From Hemicentrotus pulcherrimus (Eukaryota > Echinodermata > Echinoidea > Camarodonta > Strongylocentrotidae): a DNA stretch of 20,095 nucleotides. The stretch covers positions 141,713 through 161,807 of the forward strand of contig BEXV01000690.1 of the NCBI GenBank assembly GCA_003118195.1. The letters run 5' to 3'. A model generated the notes under the pieces. The model was given only the letters and a program-made list of their open reading frames with translations. It made no database searches and was not told the origin of the DNA. The position numbers and the translations under genes are program-made. Shown here one piece after another: positions 8,087 through 16,664 of this stretch (positions are counted from its first letter, which is position 1; each line of letters starts with the position of its first letter).

Positions 8087-8426
8087 TTGAGGGTGTTAGT
8101 GTTTTTTACTCCTAGGTATTTGATTAAATGTACATGTAATTCTAAAACCAATCACAACCTTAGCATTCAAGGGCAATCCTACCTTTGTAAAAAGTTTATT
8201 TGTTTGAAAGCAGAAAAAATCGAAGAAACAGAATGGCGAAAGTTTTCAATAAAACAGACAAGTAGTAAGCGAGTTATAAATGTTTAAAATATGAGATCAC
8301 TAAAACAATGGAAATATCAAATTAGCAATTTTCTCAGTGGATTGTGATATATTCATGGTCAACTTGCTAATTTGTCATGCACAAAAAAGTATTGATTCTG
8401 TTTTTCAACAAAGTTTCTGCTCCCAC

Positions 8427-8466
8427 TAAAGTTGTTAAAAAATACTTTCAAAATTTAAATCAGAAA
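8427..8466 (+). repeat. 40-bp repeat shared with 5572-5611
   Basis: Same orientation as 5572-5611 with one mismatch, in another PHF10 intron about 2.85 kb away. Confidence 0.85.
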
Positions 8467-8850
8467 TCAAAAAATATTTTGGATAACATACTATTTTATA
8501 GGTCCTGAAGAAAGAGAAGACCCTCCCGAGTCAACATTTTGAGGAGAATTTTTAAAAACATTTTTAGTTATTTTGTGTAATGAAACAAACAAGAAAGTTG
8601 TCCGGCACAAAATCACTGTGCAACTGCATTACCAGTTCAGCCAATATGAAGTGCTCATACAATGTATGTATGGTGTTTAAAGTTACAAGCATTTTTTGCC
8701 TGATTACATCCAAATTTTCACCATTGTACTTCTGTCATTCTTCTCCTATCTATTACATTAGTTTAATTCTTTAATTCTATATTTCTAATAAAATAATGCC
8801 AGGAGCGATTATTATCATAGCAAAAGAAGGATCACCCATAGACTACCTAC

Positions 8851-8934
8851 CAAGAGTGACCTGTTCCTCTGTAACCACACCTCTCTCTCTAAGAAACTCT
8901 TTCTCCTTGATGTCCATGACTCTTCTCTCCAGAT
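8851..8934 (-). CDS. PHF10: PHF10 exon: SAY domain, second segment
   Basis: An 84-nt exon with acceptor AAATCTCAG (AG 8936-8935) and donor CTTG|GTAGGT (GT 8850-8849). In phase it reads NLERRVMDIKEKEFLRERG and then VVTEEQVTLG, matching the vertebrate segment with the LERR and KEK signatures and the TLG that leads into LTALR. It is too short to appear as a long open frame. Phase 1 in and phase 1 out agree with both neighbours. Confidence 0.94.
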
Positions 8935-9192
8935 CTGAGATTTATTGAGAGGAATTTAATAAATACAATAACATCACAAACAACATCTTTGTTATTTTGG
9001 GAGGCCTTTAACAAATAAAAGAATAATAACATTTCACATCGTCTGAAAAGCAGTGAACAGATTCAATTGGCCTAGTTAGGACTATGATTTGGTCTGCTGT
9101 CATGACGAATAGCTGTAACAATCATCTGTTGATATCTGAAGCGGCTATTGTTCGCACGCTAAGAAAAATTAATACTGACAAGTTTTCTTTGG

Positions 9193-9268
9193 AATAGATC
9201 TGTGTCATAAGCCAGCACTTTTGTTCTTAAAATCACACCTTTCTCCAGGTAACTGTTATTATTATCTA
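9193..9268 (+). repeat. 76-bp direct repeat, copy 1
   Basis: Begins AATAGATCTGTGTCATAAGC and ends TTATTATTATCTA. It is matched at 9601-9676 with a single T/C difference. Confidence 0.92.
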
Positions 9269-9324
9269 TATAAGGCTTCCAAGCAGTACAATATATCAGT
9301 GTATTCAATATCTTTAGCACAGTA

Positions 9325-9370
9325 CCCGGATGACTGTCCGATATTGTTTCACATTGCTCAGTCATCCGGG
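9325..9370. repeat. Perfect 12-bp inverted repeat
   Basis: CCCGGATGACTG (9325-9336) and CAGTCATCCGGG (9359-9370) are exact reverse complements around a 22-nt loop. It lies inside the segment bounded by the 76-bp direct repeats. Confidence 0.92.
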
Positions 9371-9400
9371 AACTTCAACTATTGATATCATATCGATATC

Positions 9401-9513
9401 ACACAAAAACAAAGCCATATTTACCGAGGTAAGTCAAATTTGGTTATTATGCTAGTCAGAATAATATAGATAACAATAATAATAATATTGTATGGCTTTG
9501 TTTTCATGTGATA
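9401..9513. repeat. Imperfect inverted repeat with AACAAAGCCATA core
   Basis: ATCACACAAAAACAAAGCCATA near 9398-9419 is mirrored by TATGGCTTTGTTTTCATGTGAT near 9490-9511 with about three mismatches. This may be the ends of a roughly 115-bp mini-element nested in the direct-repeat cassette. An AAT microsatellite lies in its loop. Confidence 0.6.
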
Positions 9514-9600
9514 CAAGAATATATTGATCTCGCTAAGACAAAATTAGACAAGTCCTTGACTCGTCCAATATTGTCAAAGCTCGAGCAATATATATTTTGT

Positions 9601-9676
9601 AATAGATCTGTGTCATAAGCCAGCACTTTTGTTCTTAAAATCACACCTTTCTCCAGGTAACTGTTATTACTATCTA
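9601..9676 (+). repeat. 76-bp direct repeat, copy 2
   Basis: Partner of 9193-9268. The two copies enclose 332 bp. Confidence 0.92.
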
Positions 9677-9762
9677 AGTCATCAAATATTATATAAATAT
9701 TTAGGTATCAAACTCCCAACAAAGGATACATGGCAGTATTTAGATTGATCGTCATGTTGGGG

Positions 9763-9945
9763 TAGAATAATAATAATAACAATAATAATAATTAGTTCTT
9801 ATATAGCGCTTTTCAGGACCGAAGGAACTCTCAAAGCGCTTTGCAGATAATATTATTACCCCGGTCATTAGATTCAGGCTTACCCGCACACAATGTACTG
9901 TATGCACATTCTCCACTCCCTGGAGAGCATTCCTGGAATGCTCTC
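9763..9945 (-). mobile_element. SINE-like repeat abutting a PHF10 splice donor
   Basis: Read on the minus strand the element ends in an (ATT)n tail (complement of 9767-9792) preceded by AGCGCTATATAAGAAC. An AGCGCTTT/AAAGCGCT inverted pair (9805-9812 and 9833-9840) and a perfect 23-bp palindrome, GAGAGCATTCC-T-GGAATGCTCTC (9923-9945), lie in its body. A GCGC-plus-ATT-tail 3' end also occurs on the minus-strand LINE fragment at about 15184, suggesting shared 3' recognition (inference). I recognise the text as of a repetitive kind but cannot name its family, and the exact left boundary is uncertain. Confidence 0.6.
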
Positions 9946-9956
9946 GTCAAACTTAC

Positions 9957-10087
9957 TTGGGTACTTGCGCTTGAAGGACTTGACTCCAAGGAACTCACTG
10001 ATCTGCTCCTGAACAAAGTACCACTCTCCAGGATTATCTTGTGGCCACTGGTACTCAAACACATTCTCTGCAGGGAATTGGCCCAGA
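9957..10087 (-). CDS. PHF10: PHF10 exon: start of SAY domain
   Basis: Acceptor TTTGTCAG (AG 10089-10088) and donor CCCAA|GTAAGT (GT 9956-9955). The phase-2 end of the previous exon joins here to make Asp-Asp, then [27 protein letters not shown] and KSFKRKYP, which match the conserved start of the PHF10 SAY domain almost residue for residue. The SAY (supporter of activation of Yellow) domain is shared with Drosophila SAYP and is the family hallmark. The exon is 131 nt and leaves one base of the next codon. The donor lies 10 nt from a 23-bp perfect palindrome at the end of a SINE-like repeat. Confidence 0.96.
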
Positions 10088-10567
10088 CTGACAAATCAAG
10101 GGAGAAACAAGTAAGATTGGAAATACCATCATTCAAAAACAGTGTAAGCAGATCTGTTTTCTTAATGTCCTTTTGAGTTGATAATACATCACAAATTCAT
10201 GAAGCAAAATGGCTCACAAGAATATCATGCAGTCATATATTTCAGGTATGTATCTAAACTCGTTGGCTTAAAGTACTACTCAAAATAAATCACCAACCTG
10301 ACTTTGTTCTCCCATTTGTAATAGCTCAGAAAGACCAGGTAAACGAACATATGATAAAGCCAATATCTCTTTGGAAAAGAAAAAGCTTAAAACCTTCCAT
10401 GCGGAGCAAGAAGTGTGGTACCAAATGCCATTGATAATGGAATATACATGTAGCTCTACACATCTGACAGACAAAAAGAGCATTTTGGATTGCATTTCTC
10501 TATCTATACAGTAGTTAAACATGTTTTAAAGTTTTAAAAAAGAAAAAAGAAAAATGGAAACACTTAC
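10088..10567. other. Intron between first and second coding exons, nothing recognised
   Basis: 480 bp of AT-rich sequence. The open frames in it lack homology and overlap splice sites. Confidence 0.5.
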
Positions 10568-11966
10568 TCATCCCCACTCTGAACTGTAGGAGTGCTTGTC
10601 CTAGACCTCTTGGGACTGGCCTTTGGGCTTTCGCATATCAGCTCTCTGACTCTCTTCACAGGCAGTGGACTTCCCTGAAGACTATCCCTGTAGTCCAGCT
10701 CACTGCTCTTGGCTGAAACAAAACTCTCCATGCTGCACTCATCATAGATCTTGGGAACCTTGTCGATGTTACTGTCATCACGATTATTTTTGGTGCCGAG
10801 GTCTGCCATGGAGTCCTGAGTGTTCACATCTTCTGATTCTAGGATCTGGGTATCCATGAACTCTGGTTCCTGTTCCTCCTCAGCATCTTGCGAATCTTTT
10901 TCTGCACTCCCTGCAACAGCCACATCTGTATCCCTCATAACCTCAAAAGCATCAACAATTTTATTGGGATCTTGTTTTTCTTGAAGTGGATCATCTTTCT
11001 TTGTTTCTTCTTGACTGAATTCTGAGACAAGAGACTTGCTGATTAAGTCAGCTACTACATTGACTATGCTGCCCGCTAATGGGTTTGATTCTTTGCTGCT
11101 TTCTACATTACCAGTTTCTTTTTGATGACTATCCAAATTTTCTTTACTGGAAGCCGATTCGTCACTAACTTGACCTCCTTCTTCACTGGTCTTGTCCTTA
11201 TCTGTGTCATGTGTTTGCAATCCAGCTGGCATTTCTGTGAGAGCTGCACTTTCATGTTTGTCACCTGGTTGATCCTCTGGTGTAACAGTGGTTTCTTGTG
11301 ATGCAACCTCATTGGCTTCTCTCACTTTGGGAGATCCAGTGCTTCCCACTTGCCCATCTTCAGTTGGTTTCCGGTCACCATCTGTTATGTCCATCTCCTC
11401 CTGTTCAAACTCATCTTGGTTGCCTTCACTTTTACCTTGTCTTACAACATCACCTGGAGTCTCCTCATCTTTATTGCCTGGAGCTGTTTCTTCTGATTGT
11501 CCTTGGCTTGAGAGATCAGTTTTGTTTTTATATTTAGATGATAAATCTGCACCTTGCATTATTGAATCATCTCCACAGACTTCCTGTACTCTTCGGACTT
11601 GGTCACATACTTCTTGGTTACCTGGAGCACTTTGCTCATCCATTCTCTTTTCTGACCCTTCGGCACTTTCCTCTTTTGGAAGGGGTAGTACTTCTTGACG
11701 TTTAGAAACCTCTCCTGCAGTACCATTTGACTCTCTTGTAACAATTTCCTGTTGTTGAGCTCCCTGATCTTGAGACTCACTCAAAGTTCCAGGTCCTGTT
11801 GACTGTTCTATAGTCTCCACTGGAGATCCTTCTTCATGAGGTTCCTCAGTCTTACACTGTTCTTCAGGTGCTGACTGATCCTGACTGCTGCTTTCTACAT
11901 CTGGACTCCTCTCACCGGGTGATAGAGCAACATGGGGGAATTCTGGGGTGGAGTCCATCTTCAAAT
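10568..11966 (-). CDS. PHF10: PHF10 first coding exon: acidic, disordered N-terminus
   Basis: The exon follows an acceptor (TTTGCAG, AG at 11968-11967). The first ATG in frame is at 11958, eight bases inside the exon; the frame is open back to the acceptor, so extra coding sequence in an upstream exon cannot be excluded. The frame runs 463 codons plus two bases to a strong donor GTAAGTG at 10567. The protein is rich in Glu, Asp, Ser and Gln, with no recognisable fold, no membrane segment and many Ser-Pro sites. Near its end is a basic patch containing SPKRSR, a likely nuclear localisation signal. Vertebrate PHF10 also has a short disordered N-terminus with a basic patch just before the SAY domain, but it is several-fold shorter. 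Reading through the donor gives an immediate TAA. Confidence 0.9.
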
Positions 11967-13322
11967 CTGCAAAGGTGACGAAATGTTAAATGTACTACAT
12001 GTATATAAAAGAAAAACATGTAACTCTTATCAAATCAACATTGTTGAATGTTTTTAGAATATTCAGTACAAAATATTTCTTGCTTTTATTAGGGTGTCTG
12101 ACAATTTTTCAATTTTCCCTTTTGGATCGTTTTTTCAACAATATGGTTTGTTGTTTAAATTGTACATCCGCATCTGGTCCGTTTGCCGAATGAATACACA
12201 AACACCTACACAATCAGAATGCACACATGTCACATATTCGACATTGCACAGTGTGTACAAATCCCTGCAACACAGGGAGCATGCTCTGGGTTTGCTTCGG
12301 GCAAGCTGAAAGTCATGTGAGCTATTGAGCGTGAAATACATACATGTATATGCATGTGCAGATTCCATGCGCTGTCACGCCTCCCTATTTTCAAATTTAA
12401 AAAGTGGGGGAAGGGTATTTTCAAACTGTAATGGCTTGTGATTCCTTGGGGCTAGCAAAAAACAAGCTCATAGATAATGTCCGTATGACTGAAACTCCTA
12501 TTCGCTCAGGGGGTCATTTCTCAAAAGTAGGAAATCTCAGAGCTAGGAAAAGTTAGACCGAAAGTCTCTGATATCAATGGTTGTTCCACTGAGATTGCAT
12601 CTGGCTCCTCTGACTGCCTCTATACATAGACTGAAGTACGTAGTATGGGGACTGAGTGGAACAAATGGTTCGGTTCGGCCAGACCGAGTTGAATGAGGTA
12701 TGCAATGAGATTTTCACTCTTTATATCCTCATTAATGCACTTTTGCTGCAATATTACAAAAATTATTTTACAATATAAAAAATAACACAGAAATATTTAA
12801 TTTGACTTACGAGAGCTTGCTTATTTAGATCCTAAATTAATGATTAATCCGAGAAAGTCTTGTAGTCAACATGATTCGTTGTCATCCATGTTGATGAATA
12901 TTCATTTTTTTCTTTTCGAACGTCCAATAGCTACATAATGTACGTACGAATCAGCCTGGCTAACCCAGTGATATATGAATATTCATAAACCAAATATCAA
13001 ACGAGTGCTCTGGATTGGCCATTCGCTATGTTTTGATAGGCTGACCCAGAAATATATCGGCCAGGTGAGGTCATAGATTACTAGTTTGAATGGATGAACG
13101 GTACGTTTCACGGTTCGATGATAAAAATTGGATAACTCACATAAGTAAGTCCGTCAATTTCGCATTTTGAAATAAGAAATTTAAAAATGCACAATTGTAA
13201 AAAGGTTAGAAATGGTCATAGTTTTTTTCTATCTGATTTATAAATCAGAAAAATTAGATCTAAATAGTGAAAATCGTGGTCACAAAGTGGTATCAGTAAT
13301 TGGCCAGATTACATGGTGAAAC
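11967..13322. other. Upstream of PHF10 coding start: 5' UTR intron and possible promoter, unresolved
   Basis: The acceptor at 11968-11967 requires an upstream exon to the right. Candidate minus-strand donors include CTCTC|GTAAGTC near 12808 and TTAT|GTGAGTT near 13137. CCAAT-type boxes occur at about 12925 and 13013 and could belong to a promoter. None of this is decisive. An 18-bp perfect palindrome TCTGATTTATAAATCAGA lies at 13232-13249. Otherwise the stretch is AT-rich and unique-looking. Confidence 0.3.
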
Positions 13323-13410
13323 TGACAATAAACTATCCCCTGAATACTTAAGATCAAAGACTGTCAACGAAGTAGTCAACAAATTTAATCAACTCATAAT
13401 GAACGCTATG
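13323..13410 (+). repeat. Detached copy of LINE inter-domain segment
   Basis: TGACAATAAACTATCCCCTG onward matches 15059-15146 in the same orientation with only a few differences, and stays in an open frame with LSPEYLRSKTV. It is a piece of the spacer between endonuclease and RT of the CR1-like element, placed just upstream of that element's 5' region. It may be a remnant of another copy, or a rearrangement at the LINE 5' end. Confidence 0.85.
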
Positions 13411-13760
13411 GGTGAAGGGTCGCCGAGCACTAAACACGCATCTCGCGCTATTTTTAAAAATCTCTTTAGCTTTTTATTTTTGCCATCCAACTTCGTCATT
13501 AACATATTCAAGCATTGCCTGAATCGTGGATTTCGCGTTTTTAACTGATTCTGAACGTATAAATATGAGATTTTGATTTACGTACTGTTGTGTGTAACGT
13601 CTATGACATTATTTGCAGTGTGTTAACTTTTGATGTGCAGCTGTGTTCAGCATTTTTACTACGTAGCCTACAGCGTACTTCGTACTTTTTATGCGAGTAA
13701 TTTTTTAACTACTGTACGGTAAACTCCATCTTCAGCCTCAAGCTATCTTCTTTTGAGAAA

Positions 13761-13893
13761 ATGGGGGGTTTCAGCATTTCCTCCACATTTTTGACTGTCT
13801 TGTGCATCTCTGTGAGGATTTTAGGACAAGCCCACACATCTGATCTTACTTTTGTTGTTATTGTCAGGAGACATAAATATCAACCCTGGTCCC
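13761..13893 (+). pseudogene. LINE N-terminal leader with 2A-like motif
   Basis: ATG at 13761 opens a hydrophobic start (MGGFSISSTFLTVLCISV) that looks like a signal sequence. About 26 codons in, the coding sense appears to shift frame. At 13840-13893 the other frame reads LILLLLLLSGDININPGP. The last eight residues fit the 2A ribosome-skipping consensus D(V/I)ExNPGP except for Asn in place of Glu. 2A-like sequences at the N-terminus of CR1-type LINEs, and leucine-rich 2A leaders acting as signal sequences, have been described in echinoderms (established knowledge). A frame change and a TAG upstream show that this copy is broken. Confidence 0.65.
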
Positions 13894-13905
13894 TACCAAC
13901 CCAAA

Positions 13906-14111
13906 TACCCTTGTGGTATATGTAGCAAAGTAGTATTAAGTGGAAGCAACAAGCAATTGGATGTGAAAAATGCTCCGTCTGGTATCATAAAGAATGCATG
14001 GGAATGAACGATGAGATATTTGAAGTACCTATTACAAAATCATGTAACTGGATCTGTTGCTCCTGCGGTCTTCCGAACTTTGCATCGTCTATTTTTTTAC
14101 TTTACAGATAG
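13906..14111 (+). pseudogene. LINE-encoded PHD-like zinc finger, frameshifted
   Basis: Directly after the 2A-like motif comes YPCGICSKVV (first Cys pair 13912-13923). A shift of frame near 13950 is then needed to read GCEKCSVWYHKECMGM, followed by CNWICCSCGLPNF. Together these give the C-x2-C, C-x2-C, WYH-x2-C, W-x-C-x2-C series of a C4HC3 PHD finger. A stop TAG at 14109 and TAA at 14115 separate it from the endonuclease in the same frame. PHD-like fingers occur in ORF1 or N-terminal regions of some CR1 elements. Confidence 0.7.
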
Positions 14112-14117
14112 TTTTAA

Positions 14118-15180
14118 TTATTAAACCAATTTGAGCCATTGAGCTCATCAAGTAATATTACTGGTACTGGTATTAACAACCTGCTAGATTTCAACACCAC
14201 TACAAGTGACGAGTCTCGCCCTATTCCTACCTCTAGCCCCAAACCTAAGGTCAGTGGCAAACCTACGCCAAGGACTAGTAACAAACGTAAACTTAAAAGC
14301 AAGCCGTTACAGGTTCTCAACGTGAACTGTCAGAGTGTTAAAGCTAAACGGGATCAGTTCCTTACCATTCTAGAAACTGAATCCCCAGACATTGTTGTTG
14401 GAACTGAGTCATGGCTGAATACTGATATAACCACTGGGGAAATTTTTCCTTCTAACTCTCAAGTATTTAGGAAGGATAGAGCCGGTGACTCCCATGGAGG
14501 AGTCTTCATTGCTGTCAATGACAATTTGATCGCCACCGAAGAACCAAACCTAGCAACGGATAGTGAAAGTATCTGGATTAGTATTCATGTAAAGGGTATC
14601 ACTCCAATGTACGTAGGATCTTTCTACTGCTCTCATGCTACCGATGCTGATTATATCAAACTGTTGGATTCTGCGCTGAGTAAAATTCCACCCCAAGCCT
14701 CAGTCTGGTTACTAGGAGATTTCAATCTTCCTGATGTGGACTAGGAAAACTTTAAATTCAAACCAGGGGGTTCTTATGCTGGCCCCAGGAAGGCAATGAT
14801 AGATATAGCTTTGGATTACAACCTACTTCAACAGGCTAAAGAACCAACTAGACTTAATAATATCCTTGACCTTTGTTTACAAACTCTCCATCATTCCTGT
14901 CAAGTACAGAAGTCATTCCGAGAGTAAGTGACCACGATCTGGTTGTTTGTGAACATCTCAATGAAGCCTAAATTAATTAGACCTGTGAAACGAAAAATGT
15001 ACCTGTACAACTACAAGAAAGCTGACTTTACTAGCATGGAGGAGTGCATCAGAGTGTATGACAATAAACTATCCCCTGAATACTTAAGATCAAAGACTGT
15101 CGAGGAAGTAGTCAACGAATTTAATCAACTCATCATAAACGCTATGAATGAATTTATACCTTCTAAACTAAAGTCAACTC
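14118..15180 (+). pseudogene. LINE APE-type endonuclease, with stop and frameshifts
   Basis: Motifs in order: LQVLNVNCQSVKAKRDQF (Asn motif), PDIVVGTESWL (catalytic Glu), GDSHGGVFIAV, WLLGDFNLPDV (Asp and Asn) and, after a frameshift, VSDHDLVV (catalytic Asp-His). There is no ATG at 14139; the frame is open back to about 14118 through LNQFEP. A TAG at 14742-14744 interrupts just after the GDFN block where a Trp is expected. Frameshifts occur near 14872 and near 14966. The region after 15000 is the Lys-rich spacer leading to the RT, repeated at 13323. Confidence 0.85.
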
Positions 15181-15183
15181 GTC

Positions 15184-15824
15184 CAGATAATAATAATAAT
15201 AATAATACAAAACATTTATTAGGCGCTTAATACTGATGTTTCTAAGTGCACAGTGTTCTGATTAAGAGAAGACTATAACCCGTTGAATTAAATTAGAAGA
15301 AAAAGCAAAAATACAAAAGTAACATAGATAAGGTAAGAAAAACAGTGGCAATCAACTAAATAAAGACAAATAAGGTGCGCACCTCCATTGACCGGCGCAC
15401 AACTGCAATTTACAATTTGAAAAGATAGGTTTTGAGTAGAGATTTGAATTGAGATACAGAGGGGGCACAGTGAATAAAGGCGGGCAGTTTGTTCCAGAGA
15501 GCGGGGGCAATAACTGAAAAGGAGCGGTCACCATACCGGGTGTTAGTGCGGGTCCAGGTGTTAACAGTAATGTGGAAGATGAACGAAGTGTTCGTGACGA
15601 CGTACGGGAACGTAAGGATATGAGATCGGAAAGGTAAGAGGGGGCTAAGCCATTGATAGCTTTGTAGCACAGGAGAAGAATTTTGAAGGATATGCGGTGG
15701 TGAATTTTAAGCCAATGTAGTGAGTTCAATATTGGAGTTATGTGCTCTGATTTACGCGTGAGAGTAACAAGCCGAACAGCGCTGTTCTGTACTCTTTGAA
15801 GTGGGACTAGATGTGACTGAGGGA
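15184..15824 (-). mobile_element. 5'-truncated minus-strand LINE fragment nested in the CR1-like element
   Basis: Two minus-strand frames carry the C-terminal signature of another LINE reverse-transcriptase protein: LQRVQNSAVRLVT, PILNSLHWLKIHHRI, FKILLLCYKAINGLAPSYL and, in a second frame, RSFSVIAPALWNKLPAF ending SLLKTYLFKL (stop near 15410). This is the familiar CR1/L2-type thumb and tail region. The 3' side, at low coordinates, has a GCGCCTAATAAATG end and an (ATT)n tail (15187-15208). The flanks AACTCGTCCAGATAA (15176-15190) and AACTCCCTTGGATAA (15825-15839) look like a diverged target duplication. It splits the host LINE between the spacer and the RT. Confidence 0.8.
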
Positions 15825-15839
15825 AACTCCCTTGGATAA

Positions 15840-16663
15840 ATTCTACTATTAAACGAAACATAAATAAAAAGAAGAGACTGTACAAAAAAGCCAAGAAGAT
15901 TTCTACCGATAGGAAAATTAGGAAAGCAAAAATTGAGTACATGGAAGATATAATTGGAGGTTCTCTGCAAACAAAAAACACAAAACCTTTTTGGAACTAC
16001 ATCAAATCAATTAGACAGGAAGTGTTCGGGATTCCTACATTGTCCGTTGATAATGTCGACCTCACCTTGCCTAGGGACAAAGCTAATGCTCTGAATGAAC
16101 AATTTAGCTCAGTATTTACGAAAGAGGACGTGACAAGTTTTCCTGATGTCGAAGATTCTGGTATTCCTGATTTGTCTGACTTTGCAATAAATCCAGTAGG
16201 GGTGGAAAAACTGTTGAGAGAAATCAACCCCAACAAAGCTTCAGGGCCTGATGCCGTTCCCGCAAAGATTCTGAAGGAGTATGCCGGGTCCTTAGCTCCA
16301 GTTTTGACGAAAATCTACCAGAAATCCCTTGACTCTGGATATGTACCCTTGCTGTGGAGAGATGCAAATGTAACACCACTCTACAAGAAAGGGGATAAGA
16401 GCAACATCTGCAATTATAGACCAGTATCTTTGACATCCATTCCTTGTAAGATCTTGGAGCATATCATCCACCATCACATCATGATTCACTTGGACAAAAA
16501 TCATGTTTTAGTTGACGTACAACACAGCTTTCGTAAAGGACGTTCGTGCAAAACTCAACTAGCGGCCCTCGTTAACGACCTGGCCAAAACCTTAGATGAC
16601 AGGGGTCAGAATGGACTTTAGCAAAGCTTTTGACCCCATCAGCGTCTTCTTAAGAAACTGAAT
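15840..16663 (+). pseudogene. LINE reverse transcriptase, N-terminal half
   Basis: A clean frame (ending at the stop at 16619-16621) carries KPFWNYIKSIRQ, INPNKASGPDAVPAKILK, TPLYKKGDKSNICNYRPVSL, KILEHIIHHHI and QHSFRKGRSCKTQL, the RT motifs 0 to 2a of CR1-like elements. Motif A, MDFSKAFD (about 16610-16633), lies in another frame, so a frameshift sits just before it. A small deletion follows, then HQRLLKKLN in yet another frame just before the TA insertion at 16663. Confidence 0.88.
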
Positions 16664-16664
16664 A

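Larger units (their letters stand above)
6846..8850. other. 2-kb intron with two transposon remnants
   Basis: Contains the TTAA-flanked element at 7126-7504, the RTE-like LINE tail at 7612-8086 and the second copy of the 40-bp repeat at 8427-8466. The remaining parts (6846-7121 and 8467-8850) are AT-rich with no gene seen. Confidence 0.6.
8935..9956. other. Intron with direct-repeat/hairpin cassette and SINE-like repeat
   Basis: Holds the 76-bp repeat pair (9193-9268 and 9601-9676), two inverted-repeat structures between them, and the SINE-like element ending beside the splice donor. No exon is seen in it. Confidence 0.6.
709..11966 (-). other. PHF10: PHF10/BAF45A ortholog gene, ten coding exons, 3' end off window
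   Basis: PHF10 is a subunit of the PBAF form of the SWI/SNF nucleosome remodeller; it acts in the nucleus and reads histone tails through two PHD fingers (family knowledge). Seen here: ten minus-strand exons whose GT-AG sites and codon phases agree at all nine junctions, giving about 930 codons. Order: acidic low-complexity N-terminus (residues 1-463), SAY domain (about 468-690), Gln-rich linker (about 724-787), PHD1 (about 862-915), start of PHD2. Vertebrate PHF10 is about 498 residues, so this protein is roughly twice as long, the excess being the first coding exon and the polyglutamine exon. DPF1-3 are excluded because they lack a SAY domain. The remaining PHD2 exon or exons and the 3' UTR lie left of position 1; I looked for them in 1-708 and found none. 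The promoter is not identified. Confidence 0.93.

Noticed and set aside
9193..9676. Small LTR retrotransposon (76-bp LTRs)
   Set aside because: The repeats lack TG...CA ends, the 332-bp interior has no primer binding site or polypurine tract, and there is no target duplication.
9841..10176. 111-codon plus-strand frame
   Set aside because: It is the complement of the SINE-like repeat and the well-supported SAY exon on the other strand.
10564..10567. Stop codon after residue GDE as the end of a stand-alone acidic protein
   Set aside because: The stop lies inside a strong GTAAGTG donor, and the next exon continues in phase into the conserved SAY domain.
11288..11698. 136-codon plus-strand frame rich in Ser, Cys and Leu
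   Set aside because: It is antisense to the acidic PHF10 exon; its composition follows from the Glu/Ser codons on the minus strand.
11959..11964. Start two codons upstream of the ATG at 11958
   Set aside because: That codon is TTG, which is not an expected start in an animal nuclear gene; the first ATG is at 11958.
12900..13100. PHF10 promoter with CCAAT boxes
   Set aside because: CCAAT pentamers at about 12925 and 13013 are common by chance, and no TATA box, initiator or first exon could be fixed. Kept only as a note in the gap entry.
14139..14141. Start codon for the LINE endonuclease frame
   Set aside because: It is TTG within a continuous polyprotein-like frame. The more likely natural start is the ATG at 13761, upstream of the 2A-like leader.
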